Below are positions 20,363 to 31,800 of a stretch of DNA of 64,000 nucleotides, piece after piece (position 1 is the stretch's first letter; each line of letters begins with the position of its first letter). Origin of the DNA: Sheuella sp. Lineage in GTDB: Bacteria; Pseudomonadota; Gammaproteobacteria; Burkholderiales; Burkholderiaceae_B. The stretch lies in NCBI GenBank assembly GCA_030650995.1, contig JAUSCY010000040.1, positions 1 to 64,000 of the forward strand, written 5' to 3'. The notes below the pieces were generated by a model. That model made no database searches. It was not told the origin of the DNA and saw only the letters and a list, made by a program, of their open reading frames with translations. A program made the position numbers and the translations under genes.

Positions 20363-21349
20363 ATGAAAACTTTACGCTACCTCATGCTAACGGCAGCAAC
20401 CTGCATGACCATGATGCATGCGCACGCGCTTTCGCAGAATACAGAGGACTATCCAAACCATCCCATCACGATCGTAGTGCCCTTCACCCCCGGTGGCGTC
20501 ACGGATATTACGACGCGGCTGATTGGTCAGAAACTTGGCGAAAAACTGAACCAGACAGTCATTATTGAAAACAAACCAGGTGCAGGGGGGAATATTGCGG
20601 CCGCTTTTGTGGCACGTGCTCCTGCCAATGGATACACCCTTTTTCTTGCCACAATTGGCACACACGCGATCAACCAGAACCTTTATAAATCCATGCCCTA
20701 CGATAGTGAGAAGGATTTCGCGCCCTTGTCACGGCTGGCTGTCTTTCCAAATCTATTGGTTGTCCCAGCGAACTCACCCTATACAACCGTCAACGATCTG
20801 ATTGCCTATGGCAAAGCGAATCCGGGCAAGTTGACCTTCGGTTCACCAGGAAATGGCACCTCCTCACATTTGTCCGGTGAACTTTTCAAGTTGATGACTG
20901 GAGTGAATATGGTGCATGTCCCTTACAAGGGTAGTAGCCCAGCCACTGCAGACCTGATCAGCGGTCAGACCAGCCTGATGTTCGATGCCATTCCCTCTGC
21001 CACACCCAATATCAAAGCGAATCGCTTGCGCGCCTTGGCAATCACCTCAAAAACCCGCAATAGTTCAGCACCAGATGTTCCAACGCTTGATGAGGCTGGA
21101 GTGAAAGGTTATGAGGTCATGGCGTGGGTAGGACTCGTCGCACCAGCGGGTACTCCTCAAGCTATCGTCGACAAGCTTTACAAAGCGATAGCCGATATCC
21201 TGACAAGTAAAGAAGTGCAAGAAAAACTCCTTTCACTTGGTGCCGATGCAGCCCCACAGACACCCACTGAATTTGCCACATACATGAAAGATGAAGTAAA
21301 GCGTTGGCAGAAGGTCATCATGGAAGCAAAAATTTCTATCAATAACTGA
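20363..21349 (+). CDS. Bug/TctC family tripartite tricarboxylate transporter receptor
   Basis: YPNHPITIVVPFTPGGVTDITTRLIGQKLGEKLNQTVIIENKPGAGGNIAA. Confidence 0.93.
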   Translation: MKTLRYLMLTAATCMTMMHAHALSQNTEDYPNHPITIVVPFTPGGVTDITTRLIGQKLGEKLNQTVIIENKPGAGGNIAAAFVARAPANGYTLFLATIGTHAINQNLYKSMPYDSEKDFAPLSRLAVFPNLLVVPANSPYTTVNDLIAYGKANPGKLTFGSPGNGTSSHLSGELFKLMTGVNMVHVPYKGSSPATADLISGQTSLMFDAIPSATPNIKANRLRALAITSKTRNSSAPDVPTLDEAGVKGYEVMAWVGLVAPAGTPQAIVDKLYKAIADILTSKEVQEKLLSLGADAAPQTPTEFATYMKDEVKRWQKVIMEAKISINN

Positions 21350-21553
21350 GTGGTGACGGCTCGACTTATCGGCATTGAGCCGGATTTCCAGGTTCATATT
21401 TCGGAAAGCACTGACCAATATTGAACTCCTATCCCGCTGAGGATTTAAGTAAAACGCGTAAGTCACCCCAAGCACTTATGTTGCCAGTGAAGTGGAACTC
21501 GTCGAAAGACAAATAAGCAGTTTACATTTCAACTGTCGTTGTAGAATCAACAT

Positions 21554-21895
21554 ATGGAAAAAAACACAGCCATCATTATTTTTGAATCCCTCTCCTCAAG
21601 CGTGCGCCTTGATGTGTTCAGACTACTCGTCAAATTGGGTACAGAGGGCATGGTTGCAGGCGAAATTGCAATAAAGCTTGATTTGCCGCCTACAAATTTA
21701 TCGTTCCACCTCAAAGCACTTGCGCATGCTGGGCTGGTCACCGCCGAGCAAGAGGGCCGCTACCAGCGCTACCGGGCAAATATTCCCATGATGGCTGAAC
21801 TCATTGGCTATATGACCGATGAATGCTGTTTCGGAAATCTTGACCAGTGCGCAGGCTTAGCCCCCTCGTCAACGAAAGCTTGTGTAGATTGCTAA
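21554..21895 (+). CDS. arsR: ArsR-family repressor
   Basis: HTH LSSSVRLDVFRLLVKLGTEGMVAGEIAIKLDLPPTNLSFHLKALAHAGLV; first gene before gapdh-arsJ; C-terminal Cys residues. Confidence 0.88.
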   Translation: MEKNTAIIIFESLSSSVRLDVFRLLVKLGTEGMVAGEIAIKLDLPPTNLSFHLKALAHAGLVTAEQEGRYQRYRANIPMMAELIGYMTDECCFGNLDQCAGLAPSSTKACVDC

Positions 21896-22042
21896 CTACA
21901 GTTTCCACGACTGTAGACAACCAGTCGCGTAACAAAATCGTAATAAACATTCAGTACGATTCAACATTAATTGAATTCAATCAGTCTTGTATTAATTTTA
22001 AAAATAGCACCAGTCAAACAAACAAAGTGGAATGAGCAACTA

Positions 22043-23086
22043 ATGAAAGTTGGCATAAATGGAATGGGTCGTATCGGCCGTCTGGCACTTCGTGCGGCCT
22101 TTGGTGCTGCTGAGCGACAATCAGATGATCCCAGAGCGGGCAATCGTTTAGACATCGTACACGTCAACGAAATCAAGGGTGGTGCCGCCGCGACTGCGCA
22201 TTTGCTGGCGTTTGACTCAGTTCAGGGACGCTGGCGCGAAGACATCGAAGCCGAGGGCGATTCATCTATACGCATCGGAAACAAAAATCTGCATTTTTCT
22301 TCTCACGCTACTCCTGCAGAGATTCCATGGGGTGATCTGGGTGTTGATCTTGTGCTCGAGTGCACGGGTAAATTTCTGACACCCGAAACGATTCAAGGGC
22401 ATCTGGATCGTGGAGCAAAGCGCGTGATTGTCGCGGCTCCGGTCAAGGTCGGTCATGTGCTCAACATCGTTGTCGGTGTGAATGAGCATCTATACGATCC
22501 ATCCATACATAAAATTGTCACCGCGGCGTCTTGCACAACAAACTGTTTGGCACCTGTCGTGAAAGTCGTTCACGAAGCGATTGGTATTCGCCACGGTCAG
22601 ATCACGACTATCCATAACCCTACGAACACAAACCTCATTGTGGATGCACCGCATAAAGATTTACGGCGGGCACGCAGTGCCATGCAAAGCTTGTCACCTA
22701 CAACGACAGGCAGCGCCACAGCCATTGCACTGATCTATCCAGAACTCAAAGGCAAACTGAATGGCCACGCTGTACGTGCCCCGGTCTTAAATGCCTCACT
22801 GACTGACTGTGTGTTTGAGATGAAACGTGAGACAAGCGTTGAAGAAGTCAATGCGTTGTTTGAAGCCGCAGCCAAAGGTCCGCTCGCAGGTATTCTGGGG
22901 TATGAAAAACGCCCCCTGGTGAGCGCAGATTATGCGAGAGACACACGCAGTTCTATTGTGGATGCGCTTTCAACCATGGTGACGGATGGCACCTTGCTGA
23001 AAATCTACTCCTGGTATGACAATGAGATGGGCTATTCCTGCCGTATGGTGGATCTGGCCTGCCATATGCAACAGCAAGGCATCTGA
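22043..23086 (+). CDS. ArsJ-associated glyceraldehyde-3-phosphate dehydrogenase
   Basis: [21 protein letters not shown]; catalytic [14 protein letters not shown]; immediately upstream of arsJ. Confidence 0.92.
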   Translation: MKVGINGMGRIGRLALRAAFGAAERQSDDPRAGNRLDIVHVNEIKGGAAATAHLLAFDSVQGRWREDIEAEGDSSIRIGNKNLHFSSHATPAEIPWGDLGVDLVLECTGKFLTPETIQGHLDRGAKRVIVAAPVKVGHVLNIVVGVNEHLYDPSIHKIVTAASCTTNCLAPVVKVVHEAIGIRHGQITTIHNPTNTNLIVDAPHKDLRRARSAMQSLSPTTTGSATAIALIYPELKGKLNGHAVRAPVLNASLTDCVFEMKRETSVEEVNALFEAAAKGPLAGILGYEKRPLVSADYARDTRSSIVDALSTMVTDGTLLKIYSWYDNEMGYSCRMVDLACHMQQQGI

Positions 23087-23090
23087 GCGC

Positions 23091-24344
23091 ATGGCCCACG
23101 CCAGACCTCACTCTCAGGCAAACCCGCCCTCTCCTCATGGCGCGCGTAATTACGCCATCGTGACATCGGCCTATTGGGGTTTTACGCTGACCGACGGTGC
23201 TTTGCGCATGTTGGTTCTTTTGCATTTCTATCGCCTGGGTTATTCACCTTTTACCCTAGCTTTTCTATTTCTGCTGTACGAGGCTGCAGGCATTCTGGCC
23301 AATCTAATCGGAGGATGGCTTGCCGCGCGCTTTGGCATTGCGCGCATGCTGATGGTCGGACTCACCACACAGATCATCGGATTTGGCTTGCTGTCTGCGC
23401 TGTCACCTGACTGGACCGCCTCGATGTCTGTCGCGTGGGTCGTGTTATCTCAAGGAGTCTGTGGTGTTGCAAAGGACCTGACCAAAACCGCAAGTAAATC
23501 AGCGATCAAGGTGACTGCGGGCGAAGCTTCAGGTCAGTTATTCAAATGGGTCGCCTGGTTTACCGGCAGTAAAAATGCCATGAAAGGCGTTGGATTTTTC
23601 CTGGGCGGTTTGCTGCTTGATCAGCTAGGCTTTCGTGGCTCTCTTTGGGCCATGGCTGGCCTGCTTGCATTGATTTTGGTCGGTGTCGTGTTATCGCTGC
23701 CACCGATGATGGGTAAAAGTAAAGCATCCAAATCCGCCAAAGAGTTATTTGCTAAAAACAAAGCAATCAATCTGCTTGCCGCAGCTAGAGTCTTCTTGTT
23801 CGGTGCGCGTGATGTCTGGTTTGTTGTGGGCGTCCCCGTTTTTCTTTATGCCTCCGGCTGGACATTCACAATGGTCGGTGGGTTTCTTGCGACCTGGACA
23901 ATTGGTTATGGGCTGGTTCAAGCCATTGCACCGATGCTAGTCAAACGTAGCAATGACGGCCTAAGCACCGAGGTCCCTGCAGCACGTATGTGGTCGGCCA
24001 TACTTGCCGCGATCCCTACTGTATTAGCGATACTTGTTCTGATGAAGGTCAGTCATCTCGAGTGGGTCGTTGTGGGAGGCCTCGGTCTCTTTGGTTTTGC
24101 GTTTGCTGTGAATTCGTCCGTGCACTCATATCTGATACTTGCCTATGCAGGGTCGGAAAAAGCCGCGGAAGATGTCGGCTTTTATTACGCAGCGAATGCC
24201 GCAGGTCGCTTCATGGGGACACTGCTGTCCGGTCTGCTGTATCAGTGGGGCGGTCTTGAATACGCCTTGGGTGGCTCAGCGATCATGCTGATTATTTGCT
24301 GGTTATTCACTCTTGCATTACCTACTTCGCGCCTAAACGCCTGA
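23091..24344 (+). CDS. arsJ: ArsJ organoarsenical (1-arseno-3-phosphoglycerate) efflux MFS permease
   Basis: ARNYAIVTSAYWGFTLTDGALRMLVLLHFYRLGYSPFTLAFLFLLYE; start ATG at 23091. Confidence 0.9.
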   Translation: MAHARPHSQANPPSPHGARNYAIVTSAYWGFTLTDGALRMLVLLHFYRLGYSPFTLAFLFLLYEAAGILANLIGGWLAARFGIARMLMVGLTTQIIGFGLLSALSPDWTASMSVAWVVLSQGVCGVAKDLTKTASKSAIKVTAGEASGQLFKWVAWFTGSKNAMKGVGFFLGGLLLDQLGFRGSLWAMAGLLALILVGVVLSLPPMMGKSKASKSAKELFAKNKAINLLAAARVFLFGARDVWFVVGVPVFLYASGWTFTMVGGFLATWTIGYGLVQAIAPMLVKRSNDGLSTEVPAARMWSAILAAIPTVLAILVLMKVSHLEWVVVGGLGLFGFAFAVNSSVHSYLILAYAGSEKAAEDVGFYYAANAAGRFMGTLLSGLLYQWGGLEYALGGSAIMLIICWLFTLALPTSRLNA

Positions 24345-24363
24345 AAATCAAACGGAGCTTTGA

Positions 24364-24873
24364 ATGTCATCAAAAATATATAACGTTTTGTTTATCTGTA
24401 CAGGAAACTCCGCTCGTAGCATCATGGCCGAATCTTTGCTCAACGGCATCGGACACGGAAGATTCATTGCATACAGTGCTGGAAGCCATGCCTCTGGTCA
24501 AATCAATCCATACGCTTTGGAAATTATCAAAAACAATAATCTTCCAACTGATAATTTACGTAGCAAAAATTGGGATGAATTTTCTCAGCCAGGAGCACCT
24601 GAACTTGATTTTGTTTTTACGGTCTGCGACAAGGCTGCCGGTGAAGTTTGTCCGATCTGGCCTGGACAACCAATGACCGCACATTGGGGTGTAGAAGAGC
24701 CTTCAGTAGTAATCGGGAATGAAATGGAAAAGAAGAAAGCATTTTCTGAAGTATTTCGAGTGTTGCATCGTCGAATTTCTTTTTTGACCTGCTTACCAAT
24801 TGACAAACTAGATGCGCTGACACTTAAGCGTGAACTTGATACGATAGGTCGCGATAAGGGCACAGGAACTTAA
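24364..24873 (+). CDS. arsC: arsenate reductase (LMW phosphatase type)
   Basis: VLFICTGNSARSIMAESLLN; FVFTVCDKAAGEVCPIWPGQPMTAHWGVEEPS. Confidence 0.92.
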   Translation: MSSKIYNVLFICTGNSARSIMAESLLNGIGHGRFIAYSAGSHASGQINPYALEIIKNNNLPTDNLRSKNWDEFSQPGAPELDFVFTVCDKAAGEVCPIWPGQPMTAHWGVEEPSVVIGNEMEKKKAFSEVFRVLHRRISFLTCLPIDKLDALTLKRELDTIGRDKGTGT

Positions 24874-24877
24874 AGCC

Positions 24878-25945
24878 ATGAGCGTACAGTGTGAAGTCAC
24901 CGCAAAGAAAGTTTCAGGCGCCTCAATGAGCGTCTTTGAGAGATACCTGACTGTCTGGGTATTTCTCTGCATCATTGCTGGCATTACGTTCGGACACTTT
25001 TTACCTGACCTATTTCAATCGATTGGCCGCATGGAACTTGCCAAGGTAAACCTACCTGTGGGAATTTTGATTTGGGTAATGATCATTCCCATGCTCGTTA
25101 AAGTAGATTTTTCTGCTTTGAATGAAGTGCGCCGACATGTTCGCGGCATTGGTGTCACGCTTTTTGTGAACTGGTTAGTCAAACCATTTTCAATGGCGTT
25201 TCTTGGCTGGTTGTTCATTCGGCATTTGTTTGCAGACATGTTGCCAGCAGATCAGCTCGACAGTTACATCGCCGGCCTGATACTTTTAGCTGCGGCACCC
25301 TGCACTGCAATGGTGTTTGTCTGGAGCAGGCTCACTGGTGGTGATCCGCTCTTTACGCTCTCACAAGTTGCGCTGAACGATTCCATTATGGTGGTGGCAT
25401 TCGCACCGCTTGTTGCCTTTTTGCTGGGCATTTCAGCCATTACAGTTCCCTGGGACACCCTTCTCACTTCCGTTGTCCTGTATATAGTTGTACCCGTCAT
25501 TCTGGCTCAGTTATGGCGAAAAATGTTGCTTAATAAAGGACATCGCGCTTTTGATGCTGCAATGGAAAAAATAGGCCCCTGGTCGATCGCTGCCTTGCTT
25601 GCAACACTCGTTCTTCTTTTTGCATTTCAAGGTGAAGCAATTCTCAAACAGCCATTAGTCATCGCGTTGCTTGCCGTACCGATTCTTATTCAAGTATTTT
25701 TTAATTCAGCACTGGCTTACTGGCTGAATCGGGCACTGGGTGAAAAACACAATATCGCATGTCCCTCTGCACTCATCGGCGCATCAAACTTCTTTGAATT
25801 AGCCGTTGCGGCAGCAATCAGTCTGTTTGGTTTTCAATCCGGAGCAGCGCTTGCCACCGTGGTGGGAGTGCTAATAGAGGTGCCCGTGATGCTTTTGGTT
25901 GTTTATATCGTGAACAATTCCAAACAATGGTATGCAAGAGGCTAG
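24878..25945 (+). CDS. acr3: ACR3 family arsenite efflux transporter
   Basis: SVFERYLTVWVFLCIIAGITFGHFLPD...APCTAMVFVWSRLTGGDPLFTLSQVALND. Confidence 0.93.
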   Translation: MSVQCEVTAKKVSGASMSVFERYLTVWVFLCIIAGITFGHFLPDLFQSIGRMELAKVNLPVGILIWVMIIPMLVKVDFSALNEVRRHVRGIGVTLFVNWLVKPFSMAFLGWLFIRHLFADMLPADQLDSYIAGLILLAAAPCTAMVFVWSRLTGGDPLFTLSQVALNDSIMVVAFAPLVAFLLGISAITVPWDTLLTSVVLYIVVPVILAQLWRKMLLNKGHRAFDAAMEKIGPWSIAALLATLVLLFAFQGEAILKQPLVIALLAVPILIQVFFNSALAYWLNRALGEKHNIACPSALIGASNFFELAVAAAISLFGFQSGAALATVVGVLIEVPVMLLVVYIVNNSKQWYARG

Positions 25946-25982
25946 GAAAGATAAAAACTGAAATATCTCAAAAATAATACAA

Positions 25983-26014
25983 AGGGTTAACCCTAGTAAA
26001 CAAAAAGGTGCAAC
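25983..26014. promoter_or_regulatory. palindrome AGGGTTAACCCT plus GTTGCA (minus strand) in the promoter region of the ABC/putA block
   Basis: 12 bp perfect palindrome 25983-25994; TGCAAC at 26009-26014 equals GTTGCA on the minus strand, the core reported for E. coli PutA operators. Confidence 0.4.
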
Positions 26015-26054
26015 CCGTATACATTGAATGTAACTTTACTTACAGAATATTGTC

Positions 26055-26885
26055 GTGATTGCTAATCGATCCGCTCTCCAACGATTACGTTTAGATAAAT
26101 GGCCGCTGCGCATATTTGTCGTGCTGATTTACGCAATCATGCTTTGCCCGCTAGTCTTTGTCATTGCGCTGAGTTTTTTCAAAGATTCGATCCTGTATTT
26201 CCCCCCCTCTGGCTTCACCCTTTCCTGGTATCTCAATGCCTGGGAAAACCAGTCTTTCATCAATGGTTTCATCTTTAGCCTTCAGATTGCGCTGATATCA
26301 GCACTTATCGGTGTAACCCTAGGGGTCATGGCGGCACTTGGCATCATTCGCTTCAAATTCAGAGCGGGTAAATATGTCAACACACTGCTGCTCTCCCCCA
26401 TGCTGATGCCGGGGATCGTGACAGGTATCGCCATATATCTTTTTTACCTCCGTGCAGAAAACTTTCTGGACTTCGATATTGTCGGCACGATCGGCAGTCT
26501 GGTACTTGCGCATATCTGCCTGACCATTCCGTGGACCGTCCGACTGGTTTCAGCCAGTATGCAGGGACTCGATGGATCCATCGAAGAAGCTGCAAGAAAC
26601 CTGGGGGCCAACAGCAGAGTGGCATTTTTCAGAGTGACACTGCCCATGCTGCGCCCTGCCATCGTTGCAGCCGCACTGTTCAGTTTTATCGTTTCTTTTG
26701 AAAACTTGGAAGTATCCTTGTCGCTCGTGGGCCCAGGCAACACAACATTACCCATCGCGATCATGCAATACCTTGAATTCAACCTTGATCCAACGATTGC
26801 AGCGGTATCGACAGTCCAGATTATCTTGCTCGGCATCATCATGTTGGTGACAGACCGATTTGTAAAACTCAGTCAGGTGGTTTGA
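26055..26885 (+). CDS. ABC transporter permease (PotC-like)
   Basis: Polytopic; EEAARNLGANSRVAFFRVTLPMLRPAIVAA EAA loop; GTG start. Confidence 0.85.
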   Translation: MIANRSALQRLRLDKWPLRIFVVLIYAIMLCPLVFVIALSFFKDSILYFPPSGFTLSWYLNAWENQSFINGFIFSLQIALISALIGVTLGVMAALGIIRFKFRAGKYVNTLLLSPMLMPGIVTGIAIYLFYLRAENFLDFDIVGTIGSLVLAHICLTIPWTVRLVSASMQGLDGSIEEAARNLGANSRVAFFRVTLPMLRPAIVAAALFSFIVSFENLEVSLSLVGPGNTTLPIAIMQYLEFNLDPTIAAVSTVQIILLGIIMLVTDRFVKLSQVV

Positions 26886-26891
26886 AAAATT

Positions 26892-27956
26892 ATGGCGAAC
26901 GTTTCATTAATCAACCTGAAAAAACAGTTCGGTGCTTCGATAGCGGTATCGGACTTTTCGCTTGAAATAACAGATGGTGAACTGGTCGCCTTTCTCGGAC
27001 CAAGCGGCTGCGGCAAGACTACAACATTGAGAATGATTGCCGGTTTCATCGAGCCTACAGCCGGGCGGATCGTGATTGGCGATAACGATGTGACAAACAC
27101 TCCGGTTCATAGACGCAACACTGGGATGGTCTTTCAGCGATACGCTTTATTTCCACACATGACGGTTGCGCACAACGTGTCGTTTGGGCTTGAAATGCAT
27201 AAAATCGCCCCCGTCGAAAGAGATAAACGCATTCGTGAAGCGTTGGATATGGTTCGAATGACCGAGCTCAAAGATCGCTACCCGAGGCAGTTATCGGGAG
27301 GTCAGCAGCAACGTGTGGCGATCGCCCGCGCGCTCGCGATCGAGCCGAAAGTGTTCTTACTTGATGAACCACTATCCAATCTTGATGCAAAGCTCAGACT
27401 AGAAGTGCGCGAAGAAATTCGAACATTACAGCAACGTTTAGGCTTGACGACCATATTCGTGACGCATGATCAGGAAGAGGCACTGGCCATTTCTGACCGT
27501 ATGGCAATCATGCATGACGGTATAGTCCAGCAAGTTGGCTCTCCACAAACCGTCTACGAGCACCCTGCCAACCTGTTCGTAGCCGATTTTTTAGGCAAGA
27601 TGAACTTTTTTTCGGGATCTCCTTGCGCTGACAGCCAATTTCTCACGCAAGAAGAACTCACACTCAACGTGACGAAGCTCAAACCGGATACGACCATGGT
27701 CGGCGTGAGACCAGAGCGCACAGTACTCTCCTCCTTGCCTGAGGCTGATAACAATATTGCTGTCACCGTTCAAAACGTTTCCTATCTGGGCGCGCATATT
27801 CACGTTACCCTCAAAGGTCCTGGTGTACAGCGTCTGACCTGCCAGATCCCGAACACTCAAGCCGGTCGCAATGACGCAGTTTTGCACGTCGGCGCAAGCT
27901 TGTACCTCGGATTCAGCGCTGAGGACTGCGCGATTTTCAATGAACGGAGCCATTGA
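26892..27956 (+). CDS. ABC transporter ATP-binding protein (PotA-like)
   Basis: GPSGCGKTTTLRMIAGF, LSGGQQQRVAIARALA, C-terminal TOBE-like region. Confidence 0.93.
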   Translation: MANVSLINLKKQFGASIAVSDFSLEITDGELVAFLGPSGCGKTTTLRMIAGFIEPTAGRIVIGDNDVTNTPVHRRNTGMVFQRYALFPHMTVAHNVSFGLEMHKIAPVERDKRIREALDMVRMTELKDRYPRQLSGGQQQRVAIARALAIEPKVFLLDEPLSNLDAKLRLEVREEIRTLQQRLGLTTIFVTHDQEEALAISDRMAIMHDGIVQQVGSPQTVYEHPANLFVADFLGKMNFFSGSPCADSQFLTQEELTLNVTKLKPDTTMVGVRPERTVLSSLPEADNNIAVTVQNVSYLGAHIHVTLKGPGVQRLTCQIPNTQAGRNDAVLHVGASLYLGFSAEDCAIFNERSH

Positions 27957-28843
27957 TGAGCGGGCCCAAGGATCCAGCGGCAGCGCAGACAAACAGTAAG
28001 TTGGGAATATTGCTTGCATTCCCTTCTTCGCTCGTTGTGCTTGTCATCATCATGATTCCAGTCCTGCTGATGTTTCGCTACAGTTTTAACCACCACGATG
28101 CAATCAACATCATGCGCGAGGGATTCACCCTCGATAATTACGTTCAATTCTTTAGCGACTCGTATTACAGGGGTGTATTTTTCGACACGGTAAAGATTGC
28201 AGCGATTTGCACGATACTGGCATTAGTCTTGGGATTTCCTGTCGCGTACTTTCTGGCGAAAACTCAGACCAGACACAAAAGTCTGTTAATTATTCTGCTG
28301 GTGTTTCCCCTGATGGTCGGAAACGTTGTGCGCGCGGCAGGCTGGATGGTTGTACTTGGAAATGCTGGTGTAGCCAACGCACTATTTATATGGATGGGGC
28401 TCATCGATCAGCCGATCAAACTGCTGTATACCCCGCTTGCAGTGGTGATCGGGACGACTGCAGTCGTGCTGCCCTACATGATTCTGACCTTACAAAGCGT
28501 GCTTGAGGGGATCGACTTCACGGTTGAAGAAGCCGCTCAAAACCTGGGCGCTAATTTTTTCACCACCTTCTTTCGCATCGTGCTGCCAATAGCCGCCCCA
28601 GGCGTTGCAGCCGGAACGATGCTGGTATTCATTTTATGTATGAACGCCTATGCAACGCCAGTGCTCCTGGGAGGCAGCGGAATCACCATGATGGCGCCTT
28701 CTCTGTACGGACAAATCGCCAAAGCGTCGAACTGGGCGTTTGGCTCCAGTCTGGCCTTGATACTCGTCGTGGCGACCATGTTGATGGCGCTTCTTTCCAA
28801 CTGGTTGATCCACAGGCGTTACGTCAGGACGATGGCGTCCTGA
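27953..28843 (+). CDS. ABC transporter permease (PotB-like)
   Basis: Polytopic; EEAAQNLGANFFTTFFRIVLPIAAPGVAAG. Confidence 0.87.
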   Translation: MMSGPKDPAAAQTNSKLGILLAFPSSLVVLVIIMIPVLLMFRYSFNHHDAINIMREGFTLDNYVQFFSDSYYRGVFFDTVKIAAICTILALVLGFPVAYFLAKTQTRHKSLLIILLVFPLMVGNVVRAAGWMVVLGNAGVANALFIWMGLIDQPIKLLYTPLAVVIGTTAVVLPYMILTLQSVLEGIDFTVEEAAQNLGANFFTTFFRIVLPIAAPGVAAGTMLVFILCMNAYATPVLLGGSGITMMAPSLYGQIAKASNWAFGSSLALILVVATMLMALLSNWLIHRRYVRTMAS

Positions 28844-28897
28844 GTTGTCTTGCTGCAAGTCTTTTTCGTATTCATTCTTTAAGAAGAGCAATCACAC

Positions 28898-31800
28898 ATG
28901 GCTACAACAACGATTGGTGTAAAAGTCGATGAGTCACTGCGTGAAAGACTTCGCCTGGCAGCCGCACGCACAGGGAGAACGCCTCACTGGCTACATAAAC
29001 AGGCATTGCACGCATACATAGAAAAAATCGAGCGAGGCGAAATCCCTCCCGAACTGCAACACGCGATGGAGGATCAGTTTTTATACGCACCTGACAACGC
29101 TCATGCAGAGACACCTCGAACGATTCCTTTCGTCGAATTTGCACAGGATATTCAACCACAATCAGTCATGCGCGCGGCAATCACTTCGGCCTATCGACGC
29201 CCCGAACAAGAGTCTTTGCCACTGTTGCTTGAAGCAGCCCGTTGCACAGACCAGACACGCGTCTCGGAGCTGGCTTCCAAACTGGTAACAAGCCTGCGCA
29301 ACAAACGGAGCAAAGGTGGTGTTGAAGTGCTCTTACAGGAATTTTCGCTTTCATCGCAAGAAGGTATTGCGCTGATGTGCCTAGCAGAAGCATTGCTTCG
29401 TATTCCTGACAGAGCGACACGTGATGCCTTGATCCGAGACAAAATTTCCCGTGGCGACTGGAAGTCCCACATGGGTGGCTCTCCTTCTTTATTTGTGAAT
29501 GCTGCCACCTGGGGACTGATGCTGACAGGCAAACTTGTCTCCGTGAGCAGTGAAAAATCTTTGTCCAATGCGATGACTCGCCTGATTTCAAAAGGTGGAG
29601 AACCCCTCGTGCGTAAGGGTGTCAATATGGCGATGCGCTTGATGGGAGAGCAATTTGTCTCGGGCCAAACGATCGCCGAGGCGTTGGCCAACAGCACTAA
29701 AAGCGAATCTAAAGGATTTGGGCATTCATACGACATGCTTGGTGAAGCAGCCATGGATGCAAAAAGCGCGAAGTTCTATTACATGCTGTATGAGCAGGCG
29801 ATCCACGCGATCGGCAAGCACGCCGCAAAACGCGGCATTTACGAAGGCCCAGGAATATCCATCAAGCTTTCTGCACTGCATCCTCGCTATAGCCGCGCGC
29901 AACGCGAGCGCGTGATGGATGAATTGCTTCCTGACCTGCTGTCACTCGCACGGCTGGCAAGAAGCTATGACATCGGCTTGAATATCGATGCGGAAGAAGC
30001 CGACAGGCTTGAACTGTCACTCGATTTACTTGAGGCGCTCTGCTTTGATGCCTCACTTGCATCATGGAACGGTATCGGCTTTGTCGTACAGGCCTATCAA
30101 AAACGCGCTCCGTTCGTGATTGATTACCTGATTGATCTGGGAAAGCGTAGCCATCACCGGCTGATGGTTCGTCTCGTAAAAGGCGCCTACTGGGACTCAG
30201 AAATCAAACGCGCCCAGATTGACGGTCTCGAAGGCTACCCTGTCTTCACCAGAAAGGTATATACGGACGTTTCTTATCTGGCTTGTGCGCGTAAATTACT
30301 GGCCTCGCCTGAGGCGATCTTTCCTCAGTTTGCCACACACAATGCGCATACCGTCGCATCGATTTACTACATGGCAGGCGAAAATTTTTATCAGGGCCAG
30401 TATGAGTTCCAATGCCTGCACGGAATGGGCGAACCGCTCTATGAAGAGGTCACGGGTTCACTCTCGGATGGAAAGCTAAATCGCCCGTGCAGGATCTATG
30501 CTCCGGTAGGAACCCACCAGACGCTGCTGGCCTATCTTGTCAGGCGCCTGCTTGAAAACGGTGCGAATACGTCTTTCGTCAACCGGATCAACGATGAGTC
30601 CGTATCGATCGCCTCGCTTGTCCAAGACCCTGTCGAATTGGCCAGCAGAATCTCTCCGCCCGGATTGCCACATGAGCAGATTCCTCTTCCGCAAGAATTA
30701 TTTGGCCCACTGTCAACCGGTGCGCGGGTAAATTCCTCGGGTATTGATCTGAGTAACGAGCACCGCCTGGGTTCGCTTGCAGCCGCATTGCTGCATGGAA
30801 CTGAAAAAAAGTGGACAGCAGGACCCATCCTCGCAGAACTGGATATTGAAATTGCTGCGGATCGCATCTTTGCCGTGCTCAACCCAGCCGACATACATGA
30901 TGAAGTCGGACAAGTCGCCTACGCAAACCATGACGAACTGGACAGTGCAATCCGAGCAGCAAAACTTGCTGCTCCGATCTGGCAATCGACTCCAGCTCGC
31001 GAACGATCCGCACATTTGATCAATTGCGCTCAGCTCCTTGAGTCTGAAATGCAAACACTAATCGGACTGATCGTACGAGAGGCAGGCAAGAGCATCCCCA
31101 ATGCAATATCCGAAGTCAGGGAAGCAACAGACTTTCTGCGTTACTACGCCCAGCAAGCAGCCAGCAATATCACCAACGCGACGCACCGGGCTTTGGGACC
31201 CGTATTGTGTATTAGTCCCTGGAACTTTCCTCTCGCGATCTTTATGGGACAAGTTGCGGCCGCACTTGCCGCAGGCAACGTTGTTATCGCGAAACCTGCC
31301 GAGCAAACATCCCTCATCGCTGCGCAAGCTGTAAAACTATTACATCAGGCGGGTGTCCCACGTGGTGCCTTGCAACTGTTAACCGGAACTGGCGAAGCGG
31401 TCGGCGCCAAACTCGTAGCCTGCGAAGATATTCGTGGTGTGATTTTTACGGGCTCAACAGAAGTGGCACGCATCATCGCCTCCAAGCTTTCAGAACGTCT
31501 GAACGAAAATGGGCAACCGATCCCATTTATTGCTGAAACAGGTGGCATCAATGCCATGATCGTCGACTCTTCGGCACTCCCCGAACAAGTTGTCGCCGAC
31601 ACATTGAGCTCCGCCTTCGACTCTGCGGGGCAAAGGTGCTCGGCATTGCGACTTTTGTGTCTGCAAGAAGATGGCGCCGATCAGATACTGGAGATGCTGC
31701 ATGGCGCTATGCGTGAACTCAAGATAGGCAACAGCGATCGGCTATCCATAGACGTCGGACCGATCATCGATGCACAAGCAAAGCACTCCATTACGCAGTA

